Source of the DNA: Fennellomyces sp. T-0311
Lineage: Eukaryota > Mucoromycota > Mucoromycetes > Mucorales > Lichtheimiaceae
DNA length: 64,000 nucleotides
Reading direction: 5' to 3'
NCBI GenBank assembly: GCA_025266875.1
Contig: JALLLT010000056.1
Location: forward strand, 183,400 to 247,399
The position numbers and the translations under genes are program-made. Position 1 is the stretch's first letter, and every line of letters begins with the position of its first letter. Of the stretch, positions 31,753 through 43,863 are shown one piece after another. The notes under the pieces were generated by a model. That model was not told the DNA's origin. It ran no database searches and saw only the letters and a program-made list of their open reading frames with translations.

Positions 31753-34700
31753 ATGACCACCGATCTTGAAATTGAACCGACGATTAACACCTCTTCAAAA
31801 CTGCACGACCTCTCACACACTCCATCGTTCACACCGTTACCTTCACCGCCGCACAGCATCCCGTCAGACATGCGCCATCTGCGGGAACACATGTTGATCG
31901 AATGGGTTCATGGGTTGAACTGTAATATAGCGGCACTGTCCGACCTTGTCGACGATGAAAAATTGGCGCAGTTTGTGTCGGCACTGACGGAAATTCCGGT
32001 ACAGAAGCACAACGCTCTCCAAGTGCTTCAGAGTTGGTTGCAAGTGGATTACTTGCCAACCGAATCGCTCGTCGATACGAACATCATGACATTCTTATCT
32101 TTCATCATCACACAATACCAAGTCCGCATCATCAATTCATTACAAGACGACACATTTGCTTTCATGAGTTCACATGTAAATTTTCATGCATAAAACGCGC
32201 TTTTCGTTTTAGTCAAAGGAAATAACAATAACATGTGTCACGCGTTTTTTTTTATAAACAGATCCATCCCATCATACCCCAACATGCCGCAGCTTCATCC
32301 GCTGATATCCAGCAGGTCCTGTTAACCTGGGCCCAGGCCACCCTCGCGGACTATGTAAACGCATCGCTCCTTCCGCCCATCCACGACTGTTCTGATGCTT
32401 GGCAAGACGGGTCCTTATTCATGGCACTACTCCATTGCCATGAGCCAGAATGTGTTCCTGACCTGCTCGAATTTCTGCAGCAGGACGATCCAGATCAATG
32501 GAAACATACACTGGACACCGCCTTTCGTCGAATACACAACACATTTCACGTGCCAATCCTGCTCCACGCGCAAACCTTGGCCAATGCCACGGAGGTGGAC
32601 GAAGAATCCATCCTGGCGTACCTGGTTGAATTCATCAAAGCCGTCCGGGCGCGCAACATGGTCGACCAAGTGCGGAACAAACGGCAAGACGATATCGAGC
32701 ACTTTAGTCATGCCGTCTGTTCATCGCGATCGGTGAGCGACGACGATATACCCCGGGAACACACCACCACCGTCACGTATTCGGTGCAGCATGTCAAGCT
32801 GACAAAGACGACGGTGGTAAAGTCGGACATGGATGAATTCCATGCTCGGGCCAACAGCATGCTGGAAAAGATTCTCCAACTGCAGAATCGATTAGTGGCC
32901 ATCATTCCGACACGGAATTATCATGCATCGGTCCGAGGTAGCACCTCCTCCGCCACTCCGGATCTATTGGAATCTTCGTCCGAAGCTTCTGAATGCACCT
33001 CCGACGGTCCTCGACTCCTTCATCCGTTGCAGGCCGGTGATGAGGACTTGCGTGCTTACGAACAAAACTACAATACGTTTCAGGTCACGCTGCAAGCGTT
33101 TCGTCAGGACGAGCTGGAGACGTTTCAGAGTATGGCCCAGCAGCTCTTGCCCGACGATGGAGTGCAACAGCGATGCAACCAGGTGGATATGGCGTTTCGG
33201 TCATTGATGGAAGACGTTGACAAAGGGGGTCATTTGTTGACTACGTTCCAACACGGGTTCCTGTTTTCCAGACGGTGCTTGGATGTTCGGAACGAGCTCG
33301 ACTACGTGCAGATGAAGATGGTGAAAACCACGTCCACTTCGACGGACAGTGATATTCAACACATGGAATTGCGAATGCAAAAGGCATTTTCCATGATTGA
33401 AAACATTTCCGATACGTTTCCTGATTTGCTGAAACCCGTTCTCATGGATGAAACCGATGAAACGGGGGCCCTGGTGGTGCGATCCGTCGATGATGAGGAG
33501 GAAAACAAGGAAGCCAATGTGTATCGGGATCACTACGACGCGTTGGTTCAACGCAACGAACTGGTGAAGACATGGGTGGAAGAAGTCCGCGTGTGGTTCA
33601 CCGAAGCCCAACGGATACGACAATGGATCACTTTGCGCATGGAACGATTGGAGGAAACTCAGGTTCCGGATCCATTGAACAGTCCCATGGATCGTGATCA
33701 GGTGGATCAACTCAATGCCACGCATCACGTGCTGGAAAAGGAAATCGAGACATTTGACAAGGAGGATATGGCTCGATTGCGAGCGCATGTCAAGGCGTTG
33801 ACGGGTGCGCGCAAGGATTTGTCGCCGGCGGACACGACCACCATTGAAATCACCTTGACGACATTGACTGCATTGGAGAAACTGATGCACACGTTGCGAC
33901 AAAAAAGTTACGATCTCAACGTGCTGACGCAACGCACCAAATGGGAAGAGGAGCTTCAGAAATGTCATGAGTGGCTCAAGGAGGCCGACAAGCAGGTGGA
34001 GGAGTTTATCCGCGGCAACGCACGGTGGCAAACGGCCGAAGATGATCTGCATCATGATGTGGACGAATCAACCCATCGAGAGCAAGTGTTGGCGCAAGAA
34101 CGACTCAAGGAATTGGTCATTCAGCGTCTATTGATGTTGGAAAACATGCGCAATGACTTTGACAAGGACCAATTCACAAAGACATTGGACGCATTTCACG
34201 ACATGGACGATGCCATGACGATCGATGTGCCGGATCATTTGGAGAAACGACAAGAAGCATGCGAACAGGAATTCGATGATTTGTTCAAACGCATCAATTT
34301 CGCGCGTCATGTCGTTGAACAAAGGCTCAAAGTCATGGATTTCCTCTACCAAGCATGTCAAGTCCAAAAAGATGTGCAACAGCTCCAGGACGATTTGAAT
34401 GAAGCGCAAAGGACAGCGTTGCCGGATGACAATGATCGCGACATGACGGGACGAGTGCAAGAGTTGCATGAACGCATTGTTCAATTGGTCACTGCAACGG
34501 CGGGTCGCATTCCGTATCCGGATCCCGAATTGGCGGTCGACAGGGAGGAGAACGAAGCATCGAACTGTGCGATACGCGAAGTGATCAGCGAACGACGCAC
34601 GGAATTGGTGGCGTTGGTGGACGAATTGGATCATTCGTTGAATGGACTTCGGAACGTGTTGCAATTGCATCGACGAGGAAAACAATTGTTATCGGACGCC

Positions 34701-37700
34701 AAGCGGTTGAGCGAATGGGCGGATGATCGAATGAGCACATTGCGAAAGGCGCGTGGCGAGGTGGAATCGACGACCATGGATGATTTGCGACGATTGCAAC
34801 AGGATCGAGATACTTTGCTCAGCAAACTCAGTAGCAAAGAGAACGAAACGATCGATGTGCTGACGAAAATCGAGGCATTTCTGGAAGTGGTTGGCAAAAT
34901 GGATACATCGATTGATCGGGAGTCCCTGGAGGAGGCGTCGCAATATCTCACCAATGCATTCGACCAGCTGCAGGAGATGCTCAGCGAACACGGTTCCAAC
35001 TTGGAGGCAATGCGAAAAAAGAAAGAGGACGGTCGAACGTATGCCGAAAAGTTTAATCAGTTGCGCAGCTATCTCTACGAAACCCGTGCTTCCTTGCCCG
35101 GGCTCAAGCAAACATGCGGCTTCATCACTGGTCAATCGGAAGAACAAGATCGCCAACGCTACGACATGCTGCGCGATCGATTGGCCAAATTGTCGGGATC
35201 GTTTCGTGAGCATAGTGATCAGTTGAATGCGCTGCGGGAGGACATCAAGCATGAAGAAGATCTGGATTCGATCGTGGCGTTTGAGACGGAATGGGCCAAA
35301 CTCAGCCACGATATGGAGAATCTGGACTCGTTTGCCGATATGGTGGGTCAATGGTATGATCGACAGCGACGACTCAGTTTGGTGGAAAACAACCTACTTG
35401 CGGGACTCAACGAGAGCATTTCGGAATTGGCCAAGGCTGGATGGAACGAGGAGGATCTGTGTGCCATCGAGCAAAAGATCAACGAGGCGGTCAAGACGCT
35501 GGAAGAAACTGGCAAAGAGATTGCGGACGAAGGAGCCAAGGCGCGCGAAGACCCGCTTCAGACGGCCAATTATTCTCGAGCAAGGGATCGACATGCGGCA
35601 TTATTAAGCAAAGCGCAATCGGTGCGGGCCAACGTGAACGCGCTCAAGAAGAACGCCGACAATGCGATTGCGCTGGCCGACTTTTTGGGCAAGGCGGATT
35701 CGGTTGCGGAACAAGTGCAGGTGCTCAAGGAAAGCGTGGGGCGTCGAATGGCTATCACGGGCAAATCTCCGTTTGCAGCTGGTGAAATGCACGATATCGA
35801 CAAGTTGGCGCGTCATATCCAAAAGGAGGCCGGCCTATCGGAAGCTGAGGTTCGGGAATTGCAGAACCAGCATTTGAAGCCACTATGGGACGAGGCCCGT
35901 GCGCTCCAGCGGCAAGGATACGATGCGCAGACGGTGGTGGAACCTGTCAAGCGCATCGAGGAAGGATTGGGCCAGCTGATGGATGCGGTCGGTATGGAGA
36001 AGCGACAAGCGGCCTTTGTCAAAAAGACGGGTGTGCATGCCAAGGCAGCGCGCGATCTTCAAACATGGATTAATCAATGCAGTCAAGCCATCTCGCAAAT
36101 CACCGGCGATGTGTGTATCAAGGATGAAGGTGAATTGCGAGCTGAAATGGAGGCTTTGGAGCACAAAATTGCTGAAATCCAGCCCATTGTTCGCGCGTTC
36201 AAAGCCATGCCGTCACGTATTCTCCATGGACGCGATGGCCAGCCGATCAATTTGCACGAACTGAGCATTGATCCCGAACAAGTCAAGGATGCGATTCGAG
36301 AGCGGGAGGAATCCATCCTGAACGAATGGCAACAGTTGGCGAATCAATTGGATATGGCCAAGTTGGCTGTGCAAAACTCATGGCGGGATGTGGAGATTGC
36401 GCGCAAGGTCAAGGAGATTTTGACGTTGGTGGGCCACTTGAAGGATCGTGCGAACAGCATTCGCGTCAGTGGTGGATTTTCCGAGCAGGTGGTGAATGCC
36501 AACGACGGCAACGACTTGAAGATGATCAACACGTGTCCGCTTTCAATGATGCCGACGGAACACGAGTTGTTTGTTGCCAAGGGAGAACTGGATATCGTGG
36601 ATCGCGACATTGAGCAGCATTTGCACACCAAATTGACGGAACTGGATACAATGCTCAACAACAATTCCGACAGCGAGGATATCTTTGCGGGCCAGCGCAC
36701 AGAGATTGCAGCTGCGGTGCGTGGACTGACGGATATTCTTCGCATGAAACGAGAAGCGATTGCCGGGGCGGAGAAATTGGAGGCGTTTTTGATCGTAGTC
36801 GAAGAATTGGAAGTTATGTTGTCGGCATTGTACGAGGTAGTCGAACGCGCATCACCAAGCTATGCCCGGGTGATGGATGGATTACCCAGTCGAGCGGATC
36901 TTCAGGCCATGCTGATTGATTTGGATACGCGGTATCGATACTACGAACCCAAGATCAACGAATTGATGAACGAGGCCAAGGGAGTGGCCAAAGATGTGAT
37001 CACCGACAAGCGAGTGGTGGATTGTCTGGAGGATCTGAGAGACAAGTGGGCGCAGTTGCAAGCGCAGGCAGCTTCCAAACGCGCCGATCTGTTGAATCGC
37101 ATTGGACCGTTGAGCGAGTCATTCAATAGTCGAACCATCAAGGAAACCACGCTAAGCCGGAAATCAACCTTGACCAAACGACAATCCGTGCCATCCTTTG
37201 CCGAAAAACCGCGGCCTACGCAAACTACCCCTCGACCCATGCGAACCGTTTCCAAAATGCGTCCGCAGTCCGCCATGGCACCGCGTCGACCGCCGCCCTC
37301 CACTGTCCGCACCGCGCAACCATCCACTCTTCGTTCGCGTCCGGCGCGACCGTCCCCGCTGCGACCAGGGTCTCGCACGACCACCAAAACGCCCGAAACC
37401 TATGTGCCTGATCCCAAGAACGATCTGGATATCGCAGTGGGCGACATTGTCAATGATTCTCCCTACAAGGTGCGTGTCAAGATGGTACCTGGCGAAGTGG
37501 GGCGGTACTGGTTCGGCAGCAAGAATCCCAAATTGGCGTATTGTCGCATTTTGCGCAGCCGCATGGTGATGGTGCGTGTGGGTGGCGGTTGGGTCGAATT
37601 ATCCCAGTTTTTGCGCGATCATTCGCTTTTGGAGGATGGTGATTTTGTTACTTCTCCAAAACCCACCGCAACCACTACCAAACCGCGCATTCGTGATGGT

Positions 37701-37913
37701 GTGGTGACGATTCGCGGTGGTGGCAGAAATCCAACGCCCGTAAGAGAGTCAAGGTCAACGCCGTTCCAGAGACCCGGGACGTATGGCCACGGCATCAAGG
37801 AAGGCAACAAGTTTTTGGTGCCAGTCGATGGTGAAGGCAATCAGGTTCAAGTTCGAATGACAAAGGCCAAGAGCAAAGATACCAAATTCGTTACCCCTCG
37901 CCGCACGCGATAA
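31753..37913 (+). CDS. spectraplakin/Gas2-like cytoskeletal linker: CH domain, helical rod, GAR domain
   Basis: Exons 31753-32175 and 32262-37913 join in phase 0 to 2,024 residues. N-terminus: a weak CH-like segment (about 45-135, LIEWVHGLNCNIAAL ... FLSFIITQYQV) followed across the intron by a clear CH domain (about 155-285) with DAWQDGSLFMALLHCH and ILAYLVEFIKAV. Paired CH domains bind F-actin. Residues about 300-1740 are an almost continuous charged helical rod with many W/L-spaced heptads, consistent with spectrin-like repeats. A Pro/Ser/Arg-rich basic linker (about 1755-1850) leads to a GAR domain (about 1860-1935: DIAVGDIVNDSPYKVRVK, WFGSKNPKLAYCRILRS, VRVGGGWVELSQFL), which binds microtubules in Gas2 and MACF proteins. 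A basic tail follows. It probably crosslinks actin and microtubules. EF-hands, usual before GAR in animal spectraplakins, are not seen. Confidence 0.88.
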
Positions 37914-39138
37914 GCATATTTTATATCATTTTTTTTCTTTCTGTACACCCACTCTTCTTCGTATATAGCAACAAAACATAATAGATGATACCAACACCTT
38001 CTTTTTTTCTTGAATGGTCCTGTATGTAGAGTAAATTACTTGTCAACAACAAACGCAATTTTATGATACCATTTTCTTCTTTTTTGTATGCATTTCTTTT
38101 TTTTTCGTAAATAAACCTAATGCAAGTGGCATCCAGCAGGAAGAGATTCTTTTTAGATGCGGGACAAGAAGGAGTTCTATGTATGTATGGTCAAGAAAAG
38201 CGGCTGCAGTGCTTATGTGGATATCACCGGTATTTGCCTTTTACAGGCTCCTGCTTATCTCCAGTGCACAAACTGTATCTCATTCCATGCGCCACTATTT
38301 TGGTGGCCAGCGGCATGTCAGACAATCTTGCTCATTTGAATAAAGATCTCCGTTGATGGCATGACGCCGAGTTGGCCATGAGACCGATTGTTTAGATTGG
38401 TGCTGGTGATCAAGTTTTGGCAAAATCCCATTCGGTGAAATGGCGGGATAGCATTGGAAGTATGTCTATTCGCATCGCATATGCTTTTCCCCTTCTTTAG
38501 TAAATAAGTAGCGAGCTCTCGGCCTTAAGCACCGTACGTATAAAGGTGGATAGCGCGTTACAAAATCTAAATGCATATGGCACCATGTGATACAGAATTC
38601 AGTAAGAGTCTCGTAACAGTTGTACCTAATCTACCACGCATGTTCTCGTTGCTCAATTCCAAAACTATTTGACAAGACGTACCAGTGCCCGAATCCAAGC
38701 CAACATGCCTGCATAGTATGGTTGCACGAAGATCCTGCCAAACGGAACAACGTTCCATATTTAGGTCATATTTGCACAATCGCGCATAGTAATAATCAGC
38801 TGTGTGCGCCCCAACGCTTTCCAGTACCACTTTTTTTTGAAATGCATTTGTTCTTCTTGTCGTGCATGGGGAAGAGGAATCAGTATGACAACAGCACATA
38901 CAAGTATTTTCGTAAACCAACACGCTTCTCGCTAAACCATCTCGCATTAGCTTTCAGTACTTTTGGTGATTAGCAAAGTGCAGGAACAAAACCGGTCCGC
39001 TCTCATGATTGGCATCTCTTTTTTACTTTTAAACAAGCAAATGCCTTTCCACTCAGTGCTATGCATTTATTTTATGCAAAACATATATAAGCACCCATCC
39101 GATCTGTTCTCCTGGTTGTGAGACCACGACCCACTACT
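37914..39138. other. intergenic region downstream of the linker gene
   Basis: T-rich 3' UTR with AATAAA at about 38110. Short ORFs at 38157-38356 and 38567-38947 have no recognisable motif. Nothing else seen. Confidence 0.4.
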
Positions 39139-40610
39139 ATGTTACTGCCGTTGCCGATTGCATCACGCATATTGTCTTTGCTCACGCTCCCATTACGGGG
39201 GCTGTGGTCATCGATAACAGCAATACTGAGCTTACCCCAACTAGGGTGCTCGGGCCAGACCTGTAGCCTTCTTTTTTTTACCACGCTGACAATATCTATT
39301 CCGCGCTTCATTGCTACTGGCCTTTCCTCTGCTTTCATGCATGCCATCCACGAGTTCTCCTTCTTTCCCGACTCTTCTTCATCAGTATTTTCACTCCACC
39401 ATCAAGAAAGTACACAAATAATCGGTGACAGAAGTCAACTAGAAACTCGGGTTTGTTCCTTGAATAAACTAGGCCTTGCACTCCACCTCACCACCTTTAT
39501 AGCTGGTTTAACCGTACACGGAGATCATGGTTTCAAAAGGGTATTTACTGAGGAGTCTAGTCCTCCAGATGTCGTGTTTGATAAAGAAGTGCTTGGAGGT
39601 GCTGTTGGTGACAACATGAAGAATAGAGTAGTTGTACAGAACAGGAGACGGAGAAGGAGAAGCTTGATGACGAAGAGAAGAAAGTTGAGGGCAAAGACGC
39701 TGGTGGAGCGCCGGTGAACGGCGCTGGCCAAGAAATAAAGGAGTAACATAACAGAAAGGAAGAAGAATTGAACGAGGAGCAAGGCGACGAAGAAACTGCT
39801 GACAAAGAGGCGTTTCGTTTGGAGAAGAACGACAGTGACGAATACGGACTATCTAGAAGACGTTGCCGACTGTGGCCAAGAAAATGACGTCAACAAAGAT
39901 ACCATTGATGACGCTTTCAGTGTTGAAACCTGGTGCTTCTTATCACGAGTACAAAGAGGAGATACTGTACCAAGCTGTGCTGCAAAGCGATGTTAACAAT
40001 GTGCAGACCGAAATGGCGCTGTTACAACTTTTTGTCGTTTATGATCGCCGGTAGGAAAACATCTGTAGCGTATGATGAAGACAACGTAATGGTGCGCGCT
40101 CACTCGCTCTTGGCCCAGAGCATATGGTGATCAATCCCAGCCAGTAAGTAAAGCTTTAAGTCGACGACTATGGGAGACAACCCACCAAACCGCTCGTTGG
40201 TCGCGTCAGGTGCCCGTTCGAATCCGTCAATGCCCCGTACGTATGAGTCAATATCTCATCTTTTACCGCTTTGCGTAACCCGCTGTTTTTATATCATTCT
40301 ATATACCCTCACCTTGCATCCCTCTATCTCTACATATCTTGGTCATCGTCGCATACTTATCATCTGTACATATTCTCGGCATTTCCGCGTATTCCTCATA
40401 TGTATATGCTCACTTTCATTTTTATATCCCCTCACTGCATTATACCCATCATTTTGTCATCATTTTTATGCTTTCTGTTTGGTCAGTTCTTATACAATCA
40501 CTTACACAGATATCTATAGACAATTTATTTTATGGGCTTTCTCCCTGCAAAGGAGATTTCAAAATATTTTGCACCATCTCACCGAAACACAAACGAATGG
40601 GGTGATCCAA
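39139..40610 (+). repeat. degenerate relative of repeat R (copy E)
   Basis: Plus orientation. The part at about 40090-40235 (ATGGTGCGCGCTCACTCGC, CCAGAGCATATGGTGATCAA, GGGAGACAACCCACCAAACCGCT, CCCGTTCGAATCCGTCAATG) is clearly the same as the end of the R ORF and the first minisatellite unit in copies B-D. About 40490-40610 matches the tail block that in B starts near 44090. Upstream, a Leu/Pro-rich start (ATG 39139) and acidic segments (39640-40050) parallel the R protein but are broken by stops and frame changes. It is an old, decayed member. Confidence 0.6.
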
Positions 40611-41845
40611 ACCACGTATACGATCCGGACTCTGCCATGCACTCCCATTTCTCGCAAACCAAGAAGAAGGATGAGGCACCAGCCGGGTACAAAAATGGTG
40701 GCGCTCATCTCCCTATGCCCCAAGACAAGCACCAAGGCTCAGTGCCACTGTAGCGCTGCCTCTATACTGCAGCCATGCCGCAAGATGTTTCCTGGTAATA
40801 CCAACGGCTCCTGATAATCGGCTGTAATTGTACAACGGCCGGTGGTGGATCGAAAAAACAGAGATCTCGTATTGACAAAGGGGCCTTATACAACGCCACG
40901 TTGCAAAAGGCATCGTTTTATACCGATTCACAATGCGCATTAGACGCGATTCCATACTTTCTATGTGTTCCCTTGAGTTTGCACTATTATTAACTCGAGG
41001 TTCACTCGATGGCTGATATTCTTACTGAGGGATCATTTGCCATGAGCTTGCCAATACCAGATTTGCCAGCACTATCGCACCGGTGCAAAAAAAAAAAGCG
41101 CACAACGAACCACCGCTTCCAATTGCCAAAATTGCACTTTATAGGGTACGAACGTCACCAAATACAAACATCAATGAAAGCATGAGCAAGTGCATGAAAT
41201 CAACAGGTATGTTTGTCAAACATGCCAACTCAATTAGCACAGTCAGCTGACCATTGTCTAAATCTAGCCTCCTTTTACTGACTGTGACAACCCACACAAC
41301 TGACTTGGCTTTATATTCATTTAACGCAACACCAAACTTGAAACACATGGTGAGATCCATTCTTTACCGGAATACACACCACAAAGAAGGATTCAAATAC
41401 GCAATGACATTCCGACCAAATGTCAATGCGGGTGATGGCAATGAGAGCCAAGACAAGATTTCCTTGAGACTCCATTGCAAGAAGCAACAACATTCCCTGT
41501 GGTCCCTGCGTACTGGGGGAGTGCAATTCTCGTAGTGTGCGGCCTGCTGATGGATTGAGCTACACTATGCAACAAACAAAGGGGCCTCATGTGAAACATA
41601 TCAGGGGTATCGAGGGGAAAAGAAAATACATTCCATCATCAAAGGAGGTCGTCCGACGTTGCCAGTGAGGAGCATCACCACGATCATTACGCATCTGTGA
41701 AGCCCAAGGCAGTCAACCAGTCAACGATCCGATATCATAGTCAATCCAGCAAACCCACGTTACTGGAACCCAACTGCACGGCTCGGGAGTCGCACATCAA
41801 ATCTCAAGCACGGCCGGTCCAACGGAGCCAGCAAACACTAGGGAT
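40611..41845. other. intergenic stretch, no gene recognised
   Basis: Short ORFs only (for example 41139-41360 minus and 41254-41535 plus), without motifs I can name. The right end grades into gag-like sequence. Confidence 0.4.
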
Positions 41846-42204
41846 CAACGAATGACATAACTAACTGTGTTGGCTGCCGCCAAGCCCGTTTTCCTCCCAA
41901 CAAGCCTCCAATTCTCCGGATACGAGGATAGTGACTTTGTGGATTTCCGATCGAATTTCAAGCAGTTCATGCTATTGGCTGGTGTAACCGAAGACACCGG
42001 AAGGCAGATCGAAATCCTGCTTGGCGTCCTTCGTGGCCCCGCTTTGGCTTTTTTTGAACAACGTGTACTTTCTCGATAAAGAGACTCGCTTGACCTGGAT
42101 GTCCAGAATCTTCTCAAAGTGATAGATCTTCTTGAATACGAATTTATCACCGAACATGACTTGCTTAGGATGAGACAAGACTTTTACAACAGCGTAACGG
42201 AATA
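41846..42204 (+). pseudogene. retrotransposon gag (capsid) remnant
   Basis: A frame running up to the TAG at 42202-42204 reads LQFSGYEDSDFVDFRSNF, EILLGVLRGPALAFFEQRV, one in-frame TAA, then LLKVIDLLEYEFITEHDLL. This is the pattern of Ty3-type Gag capsid (FxG..D...F......LL...L.GPA..FF). No matching pol is adjacent. The remnant ends where copy B of repeat R begins (about 42193), so copy B or a rearrangement joined to it has cut the gag. Confidence 0.55.
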
Positions 42205-42862
42205 GTGCTCCGTATGGAAACAAGGTACACTGTGCCTTACATACCTGATTCTTGCTTCAATAATCTTCGGAAACGGAGTACGCAGACAAAGCACTGCTAA
42301 AAGGAAACGATACCCTCAATGTATAAACATGGTGCAAAAGATCGCCTGTTGTGAAACGTGCACGTCAATTCAGCTTGCCGGAGCTGTGTTCCGTATTTGG
42401 CTACCGACGATCAACCAATAGCTTCACAGTGAAAGTGCTCTTGCAATGAGCTCATTCGCCATTGACATTTCGAATCCCAATGCACAATGTCGCGAATTTG
42501 CGTTTTTAAAAACGAAATGTACTTTTCAGTTGCGCGATGGGCAACATGTTCCGGCTGTACGCCTTTAAATGGGTTTCGCTCTTGTCCTGCAATGACTCGG
42601 GTTGCCGACCGTGTGTTCAGGGTTTAAGGGGGTAGCGAAGGTCTGTGCAGGATTTATTTGTTTCTGGGACAACCGTTGCTGGTGGATACGACAACTTGTC
42701 TCAGATCAGAGTTGCGGTTCGCGTCGCGCTTCTTTGATCTTCATATTACTGCGGCTTCCCAGCATGAGCAGAAAAGAGAAATTAAGATACCGCTAAAAAT
42801 CAAAAGGGCAAAGAGGTCATTTTCTACCTTTTCCCTTTCTTTCTCTTCTTCACTCGTTGACC

Positions 42863-43687
42863 ATGTCCGATTCTTGCGTGCGCCTCGCTGCTGCTGCTGC
42901 CTTTACCATCATCGTTATTGCTACCTTCAACCGTCTTTCTGTCACCATGCCTTCTCTGCCCACCCTGCCTCCGCTGTCTTCTCTCCCGCTCTTTTCCTCT
43001 CTCCCGACCCTCTCATCAACCGGTGTTGAGGCTGTCAAGGAACTCCTCTCGTTTTTCTTCCTTTCCTTCTACTTTGTCGCCGCTTGCATGCAACCTCCCC
43101 GCTGCAACCATCCTTCTCCGCCTCCCACCAGTCCCTCTCCTCCTCCCACCGGTCATTTGCCCTCTCCCGCCAGTCCCTTGCCGTCTCCAGGTAAGAGTGT
43201 CAAAAATGAAAGTGAAAACAAAACTTTTGTACTGACTTTTTCCCCAATCAAATCAGGTGATGACGATGATGCCGCTGTTGCCTGCCTAGGTGCAGCGAGC
43301 GAAGGGGAAGAAGTTGGTGCTGTTCGTGTGCGTGTGCCGCTGTTTTCCGTCACCTTTGTCGAGGAAGACTACGATGACATTGGTGATGAAGAAGTTACTG
43401 AAGAGAACGACGAAGCTGGTAATGAAAATTTTGGTAAAGACGCGGTTGAACATGTTACTGACAATGACAAAAATGACGTAGTGAATGACCTCACAAAGCA
43501 ATTTGCTCTGCTTAGTGTCTTCGACGCCATGGACCACCTCGCCGAAAGATTCTCAATGATCCTGCTCCTTGACGAGGACATTGAGATGCCTCAAGCCAAA
43601 GCTGACGAGGATGTCGTCATGGTGCGTGCTCCCCCGCTCGGTCCAGAGCATATGGTGGTCGATCAACGCTGGCCAGTACAGCTTTGA
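42863..43687 (+). CDS. R-family protein, copy B (intact, function unknown)
   Basis: ATG 42863 to TGA 43687: 274 residues if read through, 252 if the 66-nt intron 43191-43256 (GTAAGAG...AAATCAG) is removed; frame is kept either way. The N-terminus (MSDSC then an AAAAAFTIIVIAT stretch) looks like a signal peptide or membrane anchor. A Leu/Pro/Ser region follows (PSLPTLPPLSSLP), then a second hydrophobic stretch (LLSFFFLSFYFVAACM, about 74-89), a Pro-rich linker with SPPPTSPSPPPT, and after the intron a very acidic half (DDDDAA, EEDYDDIGDEEVTEEND) ending in a conserved tail IEMPQAKADED ... PPLGPEHMVVDQRWPVQL. No known domain is recognised. The preservation of frame in three copies despite many substitutions suggests past or present selection. 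Confidence 0.6.
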   Translation: MSDSCVRLAAAAAFTIIVIATFNRLSVTMPSLPTLPPLSSLPLFSSLPTLSSTGVEAVKELLSFFFLSFYFVAACMQPPRCNHPSPPPTSPSPPPTGHLPSPASPLPSPGKSVKNESENKTFVLTFSPIKSGDDDDAAVACLGAASEGEEVGAVRVRVPLFSVTFVEEDYDDIGDEEVTEENDEAGNENFGKDAVEHVTDNDKNDVVNDLTKQFALLSVFDAMDHLAERFSMILLLDEDIEMPQAKADEDVVMVRAPPLGPEHMVVDQRWPVQL

Positions 43688-43727
43688 GGCAAGGGCGACT
43701 TCTTTGGGAGACAACCCACCAAACCGC

Positions 43728-43863
43728 TAGGCCGCGTTAAATACCCGTTCGGATTCGTCAATGTCCCGTTCGGATTCGTCAATGTCCCGTTCGGATTCGT
43801 TAATGCCCACATCGCTAGGCCGCGTCAAGTACCCGTTCGGATTCGTCAATGTCCCGTCAAGTT
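43728..43863 (+). repeat. R-family minisatellite, copy B
   Basis: Begins about 40 bp after the ORF stop. Units are CCGTTCGGATTCGTCAATGT and close variants, alternating with GGCCGCGT[CT]AA[AG]TACC. The same array exists in every copy with a different unit number (about 11825-11935 in A, 50053-50096 in C, 53645-53866 in D). Confidence 0.85.

Noticed and set aside
33201..34055. Long minus-strand ORFs within 32400-37800
   Set aside because: Shadows of the 2,024-residue linker gene; the sense frame has domain matches and the antisense frames do not.
38120..38356. ORFs downstream of the linker gene as a small gene
   Set aside because: Lies in the 3' UTR region, no motif, two overlapping frames equally open.
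40195..40235. GTTCGAATCC as a tRNA T-loop
   Set aside because: No acceptor stem or anticodon arm around it; it is the minisatellite unit of repeat R relic E.
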